Source of the DNA: Chryseomonas sp014190935
GTDB lineage: Bacteria > Pseudomonadota > Gammaproteobacteria > Pseudomonadales > Pseudomonadaceae
DNA length: 64,000 nt
Direction: 5' to 3'
Assembly (NCBI RefSeq): GCF_014190935.1
Contig: NZ_JACHVV010000005.1
Coordinates: forward strand, 248,001 to 312,000
Below the pieces are notes generated by a model. It did no database searches. It was not told the DNA's origin and saw only the letters and a list, made by a program, of their open reading frames with translations. Shown one piece after another: positions 31,368 through 39,858 of the stretch (position 1 is its first letter; the number at the start of each line of letters is the position of its first letter). Made by a program: the position numbers and the translations under genes.

Positions 31368-32803
31368 AGCCGCTGTTCTGGCTGTCGCTGTGCCTGCTCG
31401 CCGGTTGCCAGTCCGCCACCCCGGTCGGCGACCTGGCGCGCGCCTATCCCGCCGTGGACAGCCTCAGGACGCTCAAGGACGCACCACCCCTGGGTCGCCA
31501 GCTGGACATCCAGCGCTGGCGCACCGCCGAGGGCGCCCAGGTGCTGTTCGTGCCGGCGCCGGAATTGCCGATGTTCGACGTGCGCCTGATCTTTGCCGCC
31601 GGCAGCAGCCAGGATGGCGCCACCCCGGGCCTGGCCATGCTGACCAACGGCCTGCTCAACGAAGGCACCCCGGGACGCGATGCCGGCGCCATCGCCGACG
31701 GTTTCGAGCGCCTGGGCGCCGATTTCAGCAACGGCGCCTATCGTGATCAGGCGGTGGTCGGTCTGCGCACCCTCGCCGATCCGGCCCACAGCGAACCGGC
31801 CCTGGCACTGCTGGCCGACGTAGTCGGCCGCCCGACCTTTCCCACCGAGGCCATCCAGCGCATCCGCGACCAGCTGCTGACGCTGATCGCCGCCAGCCGC
31901 CGCGAACCGGCCAGCCTGGCGGGCGAAGCCCTGCAGGGGCGCCTCTATGGCAACCACCCCTATGCCCATTCGCCGCGGGGCACGGCCGCCGGCCTGGCGC
32001 CGGTAGAGGCGGCCAGCCTCAGGGCCTTCCATGCCCGTGCCTATGCCGCCGGCAATGCCGTGATCGCCCTCACCGGCGATCTGGATCGGACCCGCGCCGA
32101 ACAGATCGCCGCCCAGCTGTCGCGCGCCCTGCCCCGCGGTCCGGCCCTGCCGCCGCTGCCGCTGCCCGCACCTGCCGCGCCGGCGCGGGTGCAGTTGGAG
32201 GTCCCGGCCCAGCAGACGCGTCTGCTGCTCGGCCAGCTCGGCATCACCCGCCGCGATCCCGACTATGCCGCCCTCTTCGTCGGCAACCAGATCCTCGGTG
32301 GCGGCGGTTTCGGCAGTCGGCTGATGACCGAATTGCGCGAACGCCGCGGTCTCACCTACGGCGTCAGCTCGGGCTTCACCCCTATGCGTCAGCCGGGTCC
32401 CTTCACCATCGGCCTGCAGACCCGCGCCGAACTGGGCGATGCCACCCTGGCGCTGGTCCGCGACCTGCTGCGCGACTACCTGGCCCAAGGCCCCACCCAG
32501 GCCGAACTGGACCGCGCCAAGCGGCAGATCGAAGGCAGCTTTCCGCTGGCCAACGCCAGCAACGGCGCCATCGTCGCGCAACTGGGCAACATCGGCTTCT
32601 ACGACCTGCCCAGCAGCTACCTGGACGACTTCCTGCAGCAGATCCGCCGCCTGACGGTGGAGCAGGTGCATGCCGCCCTGCAGCGCCACCTGGATCCGGA
32701 AAAGCTCGTCGTGGTCACCGCCGGCCCGCGGGTCGTCCAGCAGCCGCTGCCGCCACCCCGCCCTCTTCCCAACCTGCCGCCCAGCGGCGTTCCGGAGCAC
32801 TAG
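31364..32803 (+). CDS. M16 family lipoprotein, non-catalytic partner
   Basis: A 479-residue M16-fold protein. A lipobox ends at Cys15 (LCLLAGC), so it is a lipoprotein. The place of the HxxEH motif reads M-L-T-N-G (residues 92-96), so zinc binding is lost. The C-terminal half keeps RERRGLTYGVSSGF, the Arg/Tyr region that the partner subunit contributes in heterodimeric bacterial M16 enzymes. The Pro-rich tail (PPPRPLPNLPPSG) is unusual. It is translationally coupled to the catalytic gene before it. Confidence 0.9.
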   Translation: MKPLFWLSLCLLAGCQSATPVGDLARAYPAVDSLRTLKDAPPLGRQLDIQRWRTAEGAQVLFVPAPELPMFDVRLIFAAGSSQDGATPGLAMLTNGLLNEGTPGRDAGAIADGFERLGADFSNGAYRDQAVVGLRTLADPAHSEPALALLADVVGRPTFPTEAIQRIRDQLLTLIAASRREPASLAGEALQGRLYGNHPYAHSPRGTAAGLAPVEAASLRAFHARAYAAGNAVIALTGDLDRTRAEQIAAQLSRALPRGPALPPLPLPAPAAPARVQLEVPAQQTRLLLGQLGITRRDPDYAALFVGNQILGGGGFGSRLMTELRERRGLTYGVSSGFTPMRQPGPFTIGLQTRAELGDATLALVRDLLRDYLAQGPTQAELDRAKRQIEGSFPLANASNGAIVAQLGNIGFYDLPSSYLDDFLQQIRRLTVEQVHAALQRHLDPEKLVVVTAGPRVVQQPLPPPRPLPNLPPSGVPEH

Positions 32804-32804
32804 C

Positions 32805-33374
32805 ATGGCCCAGAAGACCGCCAACCAACTGCGCATCATCGGTGGCGACTGGCGCAGCCGGCGCTTCGTCTTTCCCGATGCCCTGGGCCTGAGACCCACC
32901 CCGGACCGGGTCCGCGAGACCCTGTTCAACTGGCTGGCCGCCGTCACCCCGGGCGCGCGGGTGCTGGATCCCTTCGCCGGCAGCGGCGCCCTGCTGCTGG
33001 AAGCCCTCTCCCGCGGCGCCGGCCAGGCGCTGGCCTTCGACCTCAATGCCCAGGCCGCCAGTGCCCTGCGCGGCCATCTGCAGGCCCTCGGCTGCGCCCA
33101 CGCCGAGGTGCGCCAGACCGACGCCCTGCAGGCGCTGGCCAAGCCGGCGGAGACGCCCTTCGACCTGGTGTTTCTCGATCCGCCCTTTGGCAAGGACCTG
33201 CTGGAGCCGGCCTGCGCGGCCCTGGAAACCCAGGGCTGGCTGGCCGCGGACGCCTGGATCTACACCGAGAGCGAGACCCAGCCCTCGCGCCTGACCCTGC
33301 CCGCGACCTGGCAGCTGCACCGCGAGAAGAAGACCGGCAACGTCCACTACGCCCTCTGGCACCGCCAGGCGTGA
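32805..33374 (+). CDS. rsmD: 16S rRNA (guanine-N2)-methyltransferase RsmD
   Basis: A 189-residue SAM-dependent enzyme that methylates G966 of 16S rRNA. IIGGDWRSRRFVFPDALGLRPTPDRVRETLFNWL-type N terminus, the SAM motif VLDPFAGSGALLLEALSRGA and the catalytic DPPF (FLDPPFGKD) are present. It starts 1 base after the M16 stop, and its own stop overlaps the next GTG start (GTGA). rsmD commonly lies near ftsY in gammaproteobacteria. Confidence 0.95.
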   Translation: MAQKTANQLRIIGGDWRSRRFVFPDALGLRPTPDRVRETLFNWLAAVTPGARVLDPFAGSGALLLEALSRGAGQALAFDLNAQAASALRGHLQALGCAHAEVRQTDALQALAKPAETPFDLVFLDPPFGKDLLEPACAALETQGWLAADAWIYTESETQPSRLTLPATWQLHREKKTGNVHYALWHRQA

Positions 33375-34375
33375 ACGGCGCACCCTTTCGCCCGGCGCGC
33401 TGGCTGCCCGGCCCGCACCTGCAGACCCTCTGGGGCTCGCTGTGGCGCCGCCTGCCGCCCATCACCCGGCCGCGGGAACGGCTATGGCTGGAGGATGGCG
33501 ACTTCCTCGATCTGGACTGGTACCACGCCGAGGATCCGCGGGCGCCGCTGGTGCTGATCGCCCACGGCCTGACCGGTAGCTCCGGCTCCCACTATGTGCT
33601 CGGCCTGCAATTCGCCCTCGCCGCCCGCGGCTGGGCCAGCGTCGGCCTCAACTGGCGCGGCTGCTCCGGCGAGCCCAACCGCCTGCCGCGCGGCTATCAC
33701 TCCGGCGTCAGCGAAGACCTGGCGGCGGTGGTGCGCCATCTGCAGGCCAGTCGTCCGGAGGCGCCGCTGTATGCGGTGGGCTTTTCCCTCGGTGGCAACG
33801 TGCTGCTCAAGTATCTGGGCGAGCGCGGCCAGGACAGCGGCCTGCGCGCCGCGGCGGCGGTCTCGGTGCCCTTTCGCCTGGACCTCTGCGCCGATCGCAT
33901 CGGCCTCGGCTTCTCGCGCATCTACCAGCGGCACTTCATCCGCGAACTGGCGCGCTACGTGCGCGACAAGCAGGCGCTGTTCGACCGCGAGCGCCATCCC
34001 GAGCAGCACGAGATCCTCGCGCGCCTGGGGCCGCCCGAGGGGCTCAAGACCTTCTGGGACTTCGACGACCGCTACACCGCGCCCCTGCACGGCTTTCGCG
34101 ACGCCCGCGACTATTACCGCCAGGCCTCCAGCCGCTACTACCTGGGCGGTATCCGCATCCCCACCCTGTTGATCCAGGCCGAGGACGACCCCTTCATCGG
34201 CACCGACGCCCTACCCGCCCGCGCCGAACTGGCGCCCGACACCCTGTTCGAGCGCCTGCCCCATGGCGGCCATGTCGGCTTCGTCGGCGGTTCCTTTGGC
34301 GATCCGGACTACTATCTGGAAAGACGCATCCCCGACTGGCTGGTCAGCCAGCGGGCAGCGCCATCCGGCCGATAA
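33371..34375 (+). CDS. YheT-type alpha/beta-hydrolase
   Basis: A 334-residue hydrolase of the YheT (AB-hydrolase 4) family. LIAHGLTGSSGSHYV is the oxyanion region, the Ser nucleophile lies in AVGFSLGGNVLLKYLGE, an Asp in LIQAEDDPFIG and a His in LPHGGHVGFVGG. Family members are linked to esterase activity, but the substrate is unknown. It begins with GTG overlapping the rsmD stop. Confidence 0.88.
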   Translation: MNGAPFRPARWLPGPHLQTLWGSLWRRLPPITRPRERLWLEDGDFLDLDWYHAEDPRAPLVLIAHGLTGSSGSHYVLGLQFALAARGWASVGLNWRGCSGEPNRLPRGYHSGVSEDLAAVVRHLQASRPEAPLYAVGFSLGGNVLLKYLGERGQDSGLRAAAAVSVPFRLDLCADRIGLGFSRIYQRHFIRELARYVRDKQALFDRERHPEQHEILARLGPPEGLKTFWDFDDRYTAPLHGFRDARDYYRQASSRYYLGGIRIPTLLIQAEDDPFIGTDALPARAELAPDTLFERLPHGGHVGFVGGSFGDPDYYLERRIPDWLVSQRAAPSGR

Positions 34376-34410
34376 ACGCCCACGGGTCGGCGATCCCGGC
34401 GGCTGTCGCC

Positions 34411-34439
34411 TTGGCCTCACTCCGCCCCTGAGCTACCAT
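34411..34439 (+). promoter_or_regulatory. coaD: Probable sigma-70 promoter of coaD
   Basis: TTGGCC (34411-34416) and TACCAT (34434-34439) are 17 bases apart and 35 bases before the coaD ATG. Confidence 0.5.
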
Positions 34440-34474
34440 CCAAGCCCCAACAGCTTCGCCCCCAGGACAGCGTC

Positions 34475-34960
34475 ATGAACCGAGTGCTATACCCCGGCAC
34501 CTTCGACCCCATCACCAAGGGCCATGGCGATCTGGTGGAGCGCGCCTCGCGGCTGTTCGACGAAGTCGTGGTGGCGGTGGCGGCCAGCCCCAAGAAGAAT
34601 CCGCTGTTTCCGCTGGAGCGCCGCGTCGAGCTGGCCAAGGCGGTGACCGCGCACCTGCCCAACGTCGAGGTGATCGGCTTCAGCTGCCTGCTGGCCACCC
34701 TGGTGGAGCAGCAGAAGGCGACCATCATCCTGCGCGGCCTGCGCGCGGTGTCGGATTTCGAATTCGAATTCCAGCTGGCCAACATGAACCGGGTGCTCGC
34801 GCCCCAGGCGGAAAGCATGTTCCTGACCCCGTCGGAACACTATTCCTACCTGTCTTCCACCCTGGTGCGGGAGATCGCGGCGCTCGGCGGTGACGTGACC
34901 AAGTTCGTCCATCCCACCGTGCATCAGGCGCTGCTGGAGCGTTTTGCCCCGGCCAGCTGA
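34475..34960 (+). CDS. coaD: Phosphopantetheine adenylyltransferase
   Basis: A 161-residue nucleotidyltransferase making dephospho-CoA from phosphopantetheine and ATP. The T/HxGH motif reads TFDPITKGHGDL; RGLRAVSDFEFEFQLANMNR and YLSSTLVREIAALGGDV are conserved. Length is normal. It is followed by fdx after 99 bases, the P. aeruginosa order. Confidence 0.97.
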   Translation: MNRVLYPGTFDPITKGHGDLVERASRLFDEVVVAVAASPKKNPLFPLERRVELAKAVTAHLPNVEVIGFSCLLATLVEQQKATIILRGLRAVSDFEFEFQLANMNRVLAPQAESMFLTPSEHYSYLSSTLVREIAALGGDVTKFVHPTVHQALLERFAPAS

Positions 34961-35028
34961 TTAACCCCAAGGACTGTCGGGTGCAGCCGGCGCGCGGATG
35001 GGGCAAAATGCGCGCCTGACTTTTGAGT

Positions 35029-35048
35029 CGCCGCGCGTTCGCGCGGCG
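35029..35048. other. Hairpin in the fdx leader
   Basis: CGCCGCGC (35029-35036) pairs with GCGCGGCG (35041-35048) around a GTTC loop. It ends 11 bases before the fdx ATG, next to the GGAGC ribosome site, so it could affect translation. Confidence 0.5.
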
Positions 35049-35059
35049 TGGAGCCGACG

Positions 35060-35311
35060 ATGTCCCTCATCATTACCGACGATTGCATCAACTGCGACGT
35101 GTGCGAGCCCGAGTGCCCGAACGGCGCCATCTCCCAGGGTGCGGAGATCTATGTGATCGATCCGAACCTGTGCACCGAGTGCGTGGGCCACTACGACGAA
35201 CCCCAGTGCCAGCAGGTCTGCCCGGTGGACTGCATCCCCCTTGACGAGAACCATGTCGAGACCAAGGAGCAGCTGCACGACAAGTATCTGAAGATCAGCG
35301 GCCAGGCTTGA
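35060..35311 (+). CDS. fdx: 2[4Fe-4S] ferredoxin (Alvin type)
   Basis: An 83-residue electron carrier with two cysteine clusters: CINCDVCEPECP and CTECVGHYDEPQCQQVCP followed by VDC. The insert between the second cluster's cysteines and the C-terminal extension (ETKEQLHDKYLKISGQA) are typical of the Allochromatium vinosum type. In P. aeruginosa this ferredoxin is essential. The start at 35060 gives the family length; the upstream ATG at 35048 adds only three residues. Confidence 0.96.
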   Translation: MSLIITDDCINCDVCEPECPNGAISQGAEIYVIDPNLCTECVGHYDEPQCQQVCPVDCIPLDENHVETKEQLHDKYLKISGQA

Positions 35312-35334
35312 GCGACCTGGCCTGGCACCAGGGC

Positions 35335-35691
35335 CTATTCGGTACGCCCGTACCCGCTCTGGGTGCAGCCCAGGCAGCGCACGAAGGCCGCCTTGCCCGG
35401 CTCGACCACCAGGGCCTTGCCGGCCTTGCCGACGTTTCCGCCGGCGGCGGTGAACGGCAGACTGACCACGAAAGCGCCCGCCCCGATCACGGTAGCGGCG
35501 ATCAGCAGCGGCCGCGCGATCAGCAGATCGCCGATCATGGAAAAGGCGGCGGGAGCCTGGGCTTCACCGAACGCCTGGTCGGCGGTCTGATATTCGGTGA
35601 CGTCACCCTGGGCCTGCTGCGCCTGCGCCGGCAAGACCTGCATCGTCAGGGCCAGCGCCAGCACGGCAGCCAGGCTACGGAACGGATTCAT
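35335..35691 (-). CDS. Small exported hypothetical protein
   Basis: A 118-residue protein with a clear signal peptide (residues 1-24, MNPFRSLAAVLALALTMQVLPAQA). A hydrophobic stretch at about 58-80 (LLIAATVIGAGAFVVSLPF) is followed by a Gly/Ala/Lys-rich part and two Cys near the end (RCLGCTQ). I do not recognise a functional family; similar short proteins occur in Pseudomonas and are sometimes misnamed multidrug transporters. The start at 35691 is preferred to an upstream TTG-type start because it gives the signal peptide. It is convergent with fdx. Confidence 0.75.
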   Translation of the reverse strand: MNPFRSLAAVLALALTMQVLPAQAQQAQGDVTEYQTADQAFGEAQAPAAFSMIGDLLIARPLLIAATVIGAGAFVVSLPFTAAGGNVGKAGKALVVEPGKAAFVRCLGCTQSGYGRTE

Positions 35692-35730
35692 ACGGCTGAT
35701 CCCTTGCGCGATTGTGATGGTGGTCCCTGA

Positions 35731-35758
35731 ACTATAACAGGCCGCCCGCACTTGTCAT
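35731..35758 (-). promoter_or_regulatory. Probable promoter of the small exported protein
   Basis: On the minus strand ATGACA (35758-35753) and TATAGT (35736-35731) are 16 bases apart. The -35 lies within the hairpin that follows lgt. Confidence 0.5.
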
Positions 35759-35766
35759 GCGGGCGG
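35742..35766 (-). terminator. Hairpin after lgt
   Basis: CCGCCCGCA (35742-35750) pairs with TGCGGGCGG (35758-35766), 10 bases past the lgt stop. There is no T-run. It overlaps the next gene's promoter. Confidence 0.55.
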
Positions 35767-35776
35767 TCCCCAGACG

Positions 35777-36589
35777 TCATTCGGCGCGGACGACCGGCTG
35801 CGGCGCGCGGCGATGAGCATAGACCATCAGCGCGATACCGCCGAGCACCATGGGCACGCAGAGCACCTGCCCCATGGTCAGCCAACCCCAGGCCAGATAG
35901 CCGAGCTGGGCGTCGGGTACCCGGACGAATTCGACGATGAAGCGGAAGATGCCGTAGCAGAGCACGAACAGGCCGGACACGGCCATGGTCGGCCGCGGCT
36001 TGCGCGAGTACAGCCAGAGAATGACGAACAGCGCCACGCCCTCCAGGGCGAACTGGTAGAGCTGCGACGGATGGCGCGGCAACTGGGCCGGATCGCTGTA
36101 GGGCGGGAAGATCATCGCCCAGGGCACATCGGTGGGCTTGCCCCAGAGTTCGGCGTTGATGAAGTTGCCGATGCGGCCGGCACCGAGGCCGATGGGGACC
36201 AGCGGGGCGATGAAGTCCATCAGCTCGAAGAAGCCCTTGTTGTGGCGCTTGCCGAACCACCAGACCGCCAGGATCACCCCGAGCAGGCCGCCGTGGAAGG
36301 ACATGCCGCCCTTCCAGACCTCGAAGATCAGCGTCGGATTGGCGATGTATTCCGCCAGGTTGTAGAACAGCACGTAGCCGAGTCGCCCACCGGCGATGAC
36401 CCCCAGCGCCACCCAGAACACCAGGTCGGACAGGGTCTCGCTGGTCCAGCGCGGATCGAAGCGATTGAGTCGCCGCTTGGCCAGCCACCAGGCGCCGCCG
36501 ATCCCCACCAGGTACATGAGGCCGTACCAGTGGATCTTCAGCGGCCCCAGCGACAGGGCCACCGGGTCTATTTGCGGATACGGCAGCAT
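35777..36589 (-). CDS. lgt: Prolipoprotein diacylglyceryl transferase
   Basis: A 270-residue inner-membrane enzyme that adds diacylglycerol to the lipobox Cys of prolipoproteins. Seven or so membrane segments are visible. The essential blocks MSFHGGLLG and LGAGRIGNFINAELWG (the Lgt signature) are intact. The AAGGAGG ribosome site decides the start at 36589; the longer frame upstream is not family-like. It follows the TSUP gene in the same direction. Confidence 0.96.
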   Translation of the reverse strand: MLPYPQIDPVALSLGPLKIHWYGLMYLVGIGGAWWLAKRRLNRFDPRWTSETLSDLVFWVALGVIAGGRLGYVLFYNLAEYIANPTLIFEVWKGGMSFHGGLLGVILAVWWFGKRHNKGFFELMDFIAPLVPIGLGAGRIGNFINAELWGKPTDVPWAMIFPPYSDPAQLPRHPSQLYQFALEGVALFVILWLYSRKPRPTMAVSGLFVLCYGIFRFIVEFVRVPDAQLGYLAWGWLTMGQVLCVPMVLGGIALMVYAHRRAPQPVVRAE

Positions 36590-36608
36590 GGTGCCTCCTT
36601 GAAAGGGA

Positions 36609-37391
36609 TCAGAGTAAGAAGTTGAGACCGACGCCGAACAGCAGCAGGGCGAACAGGCGCTTGAGCAGCCGGGGCGACAGGCGATGGGCCAGTCGCGCAC
36701 CGAAACGGGCTGAGAACATGCTGGTCAGGGCGATGCCCAGCAAGGCCGGCAGATAGACATAGCCCAGACTCCAGGCGGGCAGACCCGGCTGGTGCCAGCC
36801 GACCAGGATGAAGGACAGCGCCCCGGACAGGGCGATGGGCAGGCCACAGGCCGCCGAGGTGGCCACCGCCTGCTGCATCGACAGGCTGCGCCAGACCAGG
36901 AAGGGTACGGTGAGCGAGCCGCCGCCGATGCCGAAGATCGCCGAGGCCCAGCCGATCACTACCCCCGCCACCGTCAGCGCCGGCTTGCCGGGCTCGCCGG
37001 CCTGGCGCCTGGGGCGCAGGTCCAGCGCCAGCTGCAGGGCGATGAGAATGGCGAAGGTGCCGATGATCTTCTGCAGCAGCGGGCCGTGGATGGCGGCGGC
37101 GGTCAGGGCGCCCAGGGCACTGCCGAAGACGATGCCCAGGGCCATCCAGGCGAACAGCCGCCAGCGCACGGCGCCGAGTCGATGGTGGGCCCAGACGGAA
37201 TTCAGCGAGGTGAAGACGATGGTGGCCAGCGAGGTGCCCACCGCCAGGTGGGTGAGGATGTCCGGATCGAGGCCCTTGGCGGTAAAGCTGTAGACCAGCA
37301 CCGGCACGATGATCAGGCCACCGCCGACCCCGAACAGACCGGCCAGCAGCCCGGCGCAGGCGCCGAGCACCAGGAAGAGCAAGAGATCCAT
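36609..37391 (-). CDS. TSUP/TauE-SafE family permease
   Basis: A 260-residue membrane protein with about eight segments in two halves, each with a Gly-rich motif: AGLLAGLFGVGGGLIIVP and GWASAIFGIGGGSLTVPFL. The family exports or imports sulphur-containing or organic anions, but the substrate is unknown. Two adjacent ATG codons are possible (37394 and 37391); the GAGG site spacing favours 37391. It lies between ptsP and lgt, as in P. aeruginosa. Confidence 0.9.
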   Translation of the reverse strand: MDLLLFLVLGACAGLLAGLFGVGGGLIIVPVLVYSFTAKGLDPDILTHLAVGTSLATIVFTSLNSVWAHHRLGAVRWRLFAWMALGIVFGSALGALTAAAIHGPLLQKIIGTFAILIALQLALDLRPRRQAGEPGKPALTVAGVVIGWASAIFGIGGGSLTVPFLVWRSLSMQQAVATSAACGLPIALSGALSFILVGWHQPGLPAWSLGYVYLPALLGIALTSMFSARFGARLAHRLSPRLLKRLFALLLFGVGLNFLL

Positions 37392-37432
37392 CATCACCTC
37401 GGGCGCAAGAGGCGGCATGGTACGCCGCTACC

Positions 37433-37464
37433 TGTCAGGCGGGAAGCAGCCTTCCCGCCTGACA
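37433..37464. terminator. Strong hairpin after ptsP
   Basis: TGTCAGGCGGGAAG (37433-37446) pairs perfectly over 14 bp with 37451-37464 around a 4-base loop, 3 bases past the ptsP stop. No T-run; it probably stabilises the ptsP 3' end or lowers TSUP/lgt expression. Confidence 0.65.
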
Positions 37465-37467
37465 CGC

Positions 37468-39747
37468 TCAGCTCTGGACGCTGGCTGCCGGGTTGATCAC
37501 CCGGCCCAGTCCGAGATTGCGCAAGGCCAGGTGCAGGGCGCTGTGGATGACCTGGGGATTGTCGATCTGGCGCATCTGCTGCACCAGCTCGCGGGCCTTT
37601 TCCAGGGTGACCTGGCGCAGCAGCCACTTCACCTTGGGCAGGTTGGTGGCGTTCATCGACAGGGTATCGAAGCCCATGCCCATGAGCAGCACCGCCGCCG
37701 CCGGATCGCCGGCCATCTCGCCGCAGATGCTCACCGGCACCCCTTCGGCATGGGCGCCGTCCACCACCTGCTGCAGCGCCTGCAGCACCGCCGGGTGGAA
37801 GTAGTCGTAGAGATCGGCCACCCGCGGGTTGTTGCGATCCACCGCCAGCAGGTACTGGGTCAGGTCGTTGGAACCCACCGAGATGAAGTCCACCTGGCGC
37901 GCCAGGTCGCGGGCCTGGTAGACCGCCGAGGGCACCTCGACCATGACGCCCACTGGCGGCATGGGGATGTCGACGCCTTCGTCACGCACCTCGCACCAGG
38001 CACGGTGCAACAGGTGCTGGGACTCCTCCACCTCGTGCACGCCGGAAATCATCGGCAGCATGATGCGCAGGTTGTTCAGGCCCTCGCTGGCCTTGAGCAT
38101 GGCGCGGGTCTGCACCAGGAAGATTTCCGGATGGTCCAGGGTGACGCGGATCCCGCGCCAGCCGAGGAAGGGGTTGTCTTCCTTGATCGGGAAATAGGAC
38201 AGCGCCTTGTCCCCGCCAACGTCCAGGGTGCGCATGGTCACCGGCGCCGGATGGAAGGCGGCCAGTTGCTCGCGATAGATAGAGAGCTGTTCCTTCTCGC
38301 TGGGAAAGCGCTCGTTGACCATGAAGGGCACTTCGGTGCGATACAGGCCGACGCCTTCGGCGCCGCGCTGCTGGGCACGCGCCACGTCGGCCATCAGGCC
38401 GGTGTTGACCCACAGCGGCATGCGGTGACCGTCGAGGGTCTCGCAGGGCAGGCTGCGCAGGGCGTCGAGGCCCTGGGTCAGCTGGCGCTCCTCTTCCACC
38501 ACGTCGCCATACTGCTTGATCAGCGTCGGCGACGGATTGGTGAAGATCTCGCCGTGGTAGCCATCGACGATGAGGTCGATGCCGTCCACCTTGGAATACG
38601 GCAGGTCCACCGCGCCCATCACCGTGGGCACGCCCATGGCGCGCGCCAGGATGGCCACGTGGGAGTTGCCCGAGCCGAGCACCGAGATCAGGCCGACCAG
38701 ACGCCCCTCGGGCACCTCGCCGAGCATGGCCGGCGAGAGTTCCTCGCTGACCAGGATGGTGTTTTCCGGATAGATCAGGCAGGCCTGGTGGGCCTGCTGC
38801 AGATAGGCCAGCAGTCGGCGACCGAGGTCGCGCACGTCGGCGGCGCGTTCGCGCAGATAGGCGTCGTCCATCAGCTCGAAGCGCTGGACGTGCTCCATCA
38901 CCACCTGGCGCAGGGCGCCCTGGGCCCACTGGCCGCTCTTGATGATGGTGGTCACCTCGTTACCGAGGGCGGCGTCGTCGAGCATCATCAGGTAGACGTC
39001 GAACAGCGCCTGCTCTTCCTTGCGCAACTGGGTCGACAGCCGCTTGGACAGCGCCTTCATGTCCGCCCGCACACCTTCGATGGCGGTGCGGAACAACTGC
39101 AACTCGGCGTCGATGTCGGTCACGGTCTTGTCCGGGACCACTTCCAGGTCGGCCGGTGGCAGGACCACCACCGCCTTGCCGACGCCGACCCCGGGTGAAC
39201 CGGGAATGCCGACGAAACGGGCCTCCTGAATACCCCTGCCCTGCCGATCCAGACCACGGATGGTCCCGGTGGCCTCGGCATGGGCGATCACCCCGGCGAG
39301 CTGGGCGCTCATGGTCACCAGGAAGGCCTCCTCGCCCTCGTCGAACTGGCGACGCTCCTTCTGCTGCACAACCAGCACGCCCATGACGCGCCGGTGGTGG
39401 ATGATGGGCGCGCCGAGAAAGGAGGCATAGCGTTCTTCGCCGGTCTCGGCGAAGTAGCGAAAGCGCGGGTGACTGGCGGCGTCTTCGAGATTGAGCGGCT
39501 CTTCGCGGGTCCCGACCAGGCCGACCAGACCCTCGTTGGGCGCCATGCTGACGCGGCCGATGGACTTCTTGTTGAGGCCTTCGGTGGCCATCAGCACGAA
39601 ACGGTTGGTGTCCGGATCCAGCAGATAGACGGAGCAGACCTGCGACTGCATGGCCGCGCGGACGCGCTGCACGATGATGGACAGTGCCGACCCCAGATCC
39701 TTGGCGGCATTGACCTCCTGGACGATCTTGCGCAGAACTGCAAGCAT
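37468..39747 (-). CDS. ptsP: Phosphoenolpyruvate-protein phosphotransferase PtsP (enzyme I-Ntr)
   Basis: A 759-residue first enzyme of the nitrogen-related phosphotransferase system. A GAF sensor domain (about residues 1-160) precedes the PEP-utilising enzyme. The phospho-His is H363 in LGSGNSHVAILARAMG. EGVGLYRTEVPFM, GTRGIR-like GWRGIRVTLDHPEIF and the catalytic Cys in VSICGEMAGDP are conserved. It phosphorylates NPr and controls nitrogen and carbon balance and PHA or virulence traits. It follows rppH on the same strand, the P. aeruginosa order. Confidence 0.96.
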   Translation of the reverse strand: MLAVLRKIVQEVNAAKDLGSALSIIVQRVRAAMQSQVCSVYLLDPDTNRFVLMATEGLNKKSIGRVSMAPNEGLVGLVGTREEPLNLEDAASHPRFRYFAETGEERYASFLGAPIIHHRRVMGVLVVQQKERRQFDEGEEAFLVTMSAQLAGVIAHAEATGTIRGLDRQGRGIQEARFVGIPGSPGVGVGKAVVVLPPADLEVVPDKTVTDIDAELQLFRTAIEGVRADMKALSKRLSTQLRKEEQALFDVYLMMLDDAALGNEVTTIIKSGQWAQGALRQVVMEHVQRFELMDDAYLRERAADVRDLGRRLLAYLQQAHQACLIYPENTILVSEELSPAMLGEVPEGRLVGLISVLGSGNSHVAILARAMGVPTVMGAVDLPYSKVDGIDLIVDGYHGEIFTNPSPTLIKQYGDVVEEERQLTQGLDALRSLPCETLDGHRMPLWVNTGLMADVARAQQRGAEGVGLYRTEVPFMVNERFPSEKEQLSIYREQLAAFHPAPVTMRTLDVGGDKALSYFPIKEDNPFLGWRGIRVTLDHPEIFLVQTRAMLKASEGLNNLRIMLPMISGVHEVEESQHLLHRAWCEVRDEGVDIPMPPVGVMVEVPSAVYQARDLARQVDFISVGSNDLTQYLLAVDRNNPRVADLYDYFHPAVLQALQQVVDGAHAEGVPVSICGEMAGDPAAAVLLMGMGFDTLSMNATNLPKVKWLLRQVTLEKARELVQQMRQIDNPQVIHSALHLALRNLGLGRVINPAASVQS

Positions 39748-39858
39748 CTAGCGCCTCCGCAGCCGACGCCCGGCGGAGCCGCCGGCGTGCATCACGTGTC
39801 GTTCATCCTGCATGACCACAGCTTCTCCTCACCTCTTTCGCACCGGCCGTACCGGTAA

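Noticed and set aside
28544..32803. Very long plus-strand frame spanning ftsY antisense and the M16 genes
   Set aside because: Only its last part (from 31364) is a real gene; the rest is a chance open frame through ftsY antisense and an out-of-frame M16 gene.
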